Origin: Streptomyces avicenniae
Lineage (GTDB): Bacteria > Actinomycetota > Actinomycetes > Streptomycetales > Streptomycetaceae
DNA length: 64,000 nucleotides
Direction of reading: 5' to 3'
Assembly (NCBI RefSeq): GCF_000719135.1
Contig: NZ_JOEK01000001.1
Location: forward strand, 806,001 to 870,000
Shown here: in pieces, positions 61,863 through 64,000 of the stretch
How the letters are laid out: the number at the start of each line of letters is the position of its first letter
Position numbering within the stretch: the stretch's first letter is position 1
Notes under the pieces: model-generated
Told to the model about the DNA's origin: nothing
The model's database searches: none
Seen by the model: the letters and a program-made list of their open reading frames with translations, nothing else
Made by a program: the position numbers and the translations under genes

Positions 61863-63089
61863 TCACGCCCCTGCCAGCGCCCGCAGGGCACGGCCCGCGA
61901 TCTCCTCGCCGATCGGCAGGCACGCCGTCGCGGCGGGCGACGGCGCGTTGAGCACGTGCACGGTGTGCGGCCCGGAGGCGAAGCGGAAGTCGTCCGCCGG
62001 CGTCCCGTCCGGCAGCACCGCCTGCGCCCGCACGCCCGCGGGGGCGGGCAGGAGGTCGTCCGCCGTCACGGCGGGCAGCAGCCGCCGCACCGCCCGCGCG
62101 AACGCGTCGCGCGACCAGGAGCGCCGCAGCTCGCCCGCGCCGTACCGCCAGTGCCGCCCGGCCATCCGCCACGCGCCGCCGTACGCCAGCGTCCCGGCCA
62201 GCTCACCCCAGCGGACCGTCCGCCGGTCGTACCCCTCGCGCGCGAGCGCCGGGACCGCGTTCGGGCCGACGTGCACCTCGCCGTCGAGCCCCGCCGTCAG
62301 GTGGACGCCGAGGAACGGCAGCGAAGGATCGGGCACCGGATACACCAACCCCCGCACGAGATGCGTCCGTTCGGCCCGCAGCCGGTAGAACTCGCCGCGG
62401 AACGGCACCACCCGGAGCCCCGGCTCGTCCCCCGCCAGCCGCGCCACGTGATCGGCGTACAGGCCCGCGCAGTTGACGAGCGCCCGGGCCCGCAGCACCT
62501 CGCCGCGCCCCGTCCGCACCGCCACGCCCACGCCGGGGCGCCGGTCGATCGCGACGACCTCGGCCGACCGCCGTACGTCGGGCCCTGCCGCCCGCGCCAG
62601 CGCCCGCGCCACCGCGCCGAAGTCGCACTGCCCGGTCGTCAGCACGCGCAGCGCCGCCAGCCCGCGCACGGCGGGCTCGAACTCCTCGATCTGCGCCGCC
62701 CCCAGCTCCCGCACCGGCACCCCGTTGCGCCGCGCGCGCTGCGCCAGGTCGTGCAGCCTGGGGAGTTCCGCGGGCCGCGTCGCGACGATCAGCTTGCCCG
62801 GCACCGCGTGCGGGATGCTGTGCTCCGCGCAGAAGTCCACCAGCGCCGCGGCGCCGCGCGCCGCGAGACGCGCCTTCAGCGACCCGGGCCGGTAGTACAC
62901 GCCGCTGTGGATCACCCCGCTGTTGCGGCCGGTCTGATGGCTCGCCAGGGCCGGTTCCTTCTCCAGGACCGTCACGGCCACGCCGGGCCGCGCGGCACGC
63001 AGCGCGTACGCCGTCGCCAGCCCCACGATCCCGCCGCCCACGACCAGCACATCACAGTCGTACGACACTCCCGTACGCGCCCGCGTCAT
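61863..63089 (-). CDS. lhgO: L-2-hydroxyglutarate oxidase
   Basis: 408 aa from ATG. FAD-binding N-terminus DVLVVGGGIVGLATAYAL and the family signature HQTGRNSGVIHSGVYYRPGSLKA. Further marks: VPGKLIVATRPAELPRL, FRGEFYRLRAE, VYPVPDPSLPFLGVHLT and the C-terminal NAPSPAATACLPIGEEIA. Oxidises L-2-hydroxyglutarate to 2-oxoglutarate, feeding electrons to the membrane quinone pool in E. coli LhgO. Convergent with the propeller gene, 6 bases apart. Confidence 0.94.
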   Translation of the reverse strand: MTRARTGVSYDCDVLVVGGGIVGLATAYALRAARPGVAVTVLEKEPALASHQTGRNSGVIHSGVYYRPGSLKARLAARGAAALVDFCAEHSIPHAVPGKLIVATRPAELPRLHDLAQRARRNGVPVRELGAAQIEEFEPAVRGLAALRVLTTGQCDFGAVARALARAAGPDVRRSAEVVAIDRRPGVGVAVRTGRGEVLRARALVNCAGLYADHVARLAGDEPGLRVVPFRGEFYRLRAERTHLVRGLVYPVPDPSLPFLGVHLTAGLDGEVHVGPNAVPALAREGYDRRTVRWGELAGTLAYGGAWRMAGRHWRYGAGELRRSWSRDAFARAVRRLLPAVTADDLLPAPAGVRAQAVLPDGTPADDFRFASGPHTVHVLNAPSPAATACLPIGEEIAGRALRALAGA

Positions 63090-63096
63090 GCGGCCA

Positions 63097-64000
63097 TCAT
63101 GCCGGAGCGGCGAGCAGCACGCGTGCCTGCTCCTGCAACTCCCGCACCGACGGCTCGTGCCCGTACGGCGCGAGGCGGTGCAGCAGGTCCCGCACGTAGT
63201 CGGTGGTCCGCGCCGACGAGATGCGGCCCGCCACCTCCACGGCGCGCGCCCCGACCGCGCACGCCTTGTCGAGATTCCCCGACTCCAGCTCCGCCACGGC
63301 CGCGACCACCAGCCGCAGGCCGTGCGACCTGACGAACTCCTCCGTCGGCTCCGACAGCGCCCGCTCGGTAAAGTGCCGGACCTGGCCTGGCAGTTTGAGG
63401 TCGATGTAGCACTCGGCCGCGTCGGCGGCCAGCCGGTCGTGCGCGTAGAAGTCGAGCCAGCTCGGGTCGTCGTCGCCGTCGCGCGAGCGCTCCAGGAAGC
63501 TCTCCGCCGCGGCGAGCGCCCGCCCGCAGCCCGGCGCGTCGTGCGCCTTCGCCAGGGCGCGCGCCTCGATCAGGTGGAAGAAGCTCATGGTCCGCGCCGT
63601 GGCCAGCGACCTGTTGCGCTCCAGCGCCGCCTGCGCGAGGTCCACACCCTCCTCGGCGAAGCCCCGGTACGTCGCCTGGAGCGACATCGACGCGAGCACG
63701 TAGCCGCCGAGCGGCGCGTCCGCCGCCGCGCGGGCCAGCCGCAGCGCCTGGATGTAGTACCGCTGCGCGGCCTCCTGCTGGCCGGTGTCGAACGCCATCC
63801 AGCCCGCGAGCCGCGTCAGTTCGGCCGTCGCGCGGAACAGCTGGCGGCCGACCTCGTCCGTGTAGCCGCGCTGGAGCAGCGGCGCCGCGTCCGTCCGCAG
63901 GCACTCCGGCACCATCGAGGAACGCCAGTCGCCGCCGCCGTACTTGGAGTCCCAGCGGCGGGCCTCCTCGGCGGCCTCCCGCAGCTTCGCCACATCCGAA
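63097..64000 (-). CDS. TPR-type regulator (NsdA/sporulation-associated family), 5' end outside window
   Basis: At least 300 codons; the frame stays open to the right edge, so the N-terminus, expected to contain a helix-turn-helix, is missing. The visible part is a helical TPR-like array: [80 protein letters not shown]. This is the C-terminal half of the large actinobacterial XRE-TPR regulators that influence sporulation and antibiotic production (SCO4114-like, from memory). Confidence 0.8.
   Translation of the reverse strand, partial: SDVAKLREAAEEARRWDSKYGGGDWRSSMVPECLRTDAAPLLQRGYTDEVGRQLFRATAELTRLAGWMAFDTGQQEAAQRYYIQALRLARAAADAPLGGYVLASMSLQATYRGFAEEGVDLAQAALERNRSLATARTMSFFHLIEARALAKAHDAPGCGRALAAAESFLERSRDGDDDPSWLDFYAHDRLAADAAECYIDLKLPGQVRHFTERALSEPTEEFVRSHGLRLVVAAVAELESGNLDKACAVGARAVEVAGRISSARTTDYVRDLLHRLAPYGHEPSVRELQEQARVLLAAPA

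Overview
The window is very GC-rich, with strong third-position GC bias, many GTG/TTG starts and AGGAGG-type ribosome binding sites. Together with BldC, an Lsr2 paralogue, DUF3073, valine dehydrogenase, a BldD/NsdA-like TPR regulator fragment and HrpA, this points to a Streptomyces or close relative. The order of the core genes (purD, purC, lsrL, purSQL, purF, purM, vdh, bldC, hrpA, trmB) is, from memory, that of the S. coelicolor SCO4066-SCO4114 region. No database search was possible.

Left part (1-24 kb): a dispersed purine-synthesis region, all on the + strand (purD, purC, purS-purQ-purL, purF-purM). It is interleaved with a GntR regulator, a degenerate M48-like membrane protein, a dimethylformamidase-like protein, an SDR, two tRNA-Gly genes, lsrL, a HTH/membrane-protein pair, a sensor kinase that lacks its phosphoacceptor His, an array of degenerate ~65-bp repeats, a PEBP protein, vdh and bldC.

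Middle part (24-41.9 kb): tRNA-Asp, hrpA, a divergent MBL-hydrolase/TetR pair with a clear operator, a small TTG-started membrane protein, a tRNA Glu-Asp-Phe operon, a DEAD-box helicase and tRNA-Lys. Beyond tRNA-Lys lies an accessory-looking block of about 6 kb: an AAA ATPase coupled to a PIN-domain protein, an alpha-beta fused glycyl-tRNA synthetase, and a DUF433/DUF5615 toxin-antitoxin pair.

Right part (41.9-64 kb): an ABC exporter, a sugar ABC importer without its own ATPase together with a LacI regulator and an amylo-1,6-glucosidase sharing two LacI-type operators, a CDF metal exporter with an ArsR sensor, a c-di-AMP (ydaO-type) riboswitch in front of an M23 peptidase, an aldo/keto reductase, a low-GC solitary SRA-like/PD-(D/E)XK nuclease (putative type IV restriction enzyme), a GT29-like protein, PrsW, trmB, a PQQ-propeller protein and L-2-hydroxyglutarate oxidase. 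A regulator is cut by the right edge.

The strongest leads are: (1) a tRNA-Gly(UCC) that has lost both the D-loop GG and the T-loop GTTC, with GTGC instead, as in staphylococcal non-proteogenic tRNA-Gly; (2) the AAA-PIN pair next to tRNA-Lys; (3) the extra bacterial-type GlyRS fusion; (4) the low-GC SRA nuclease; (5) the degenerate hairpin repeats.
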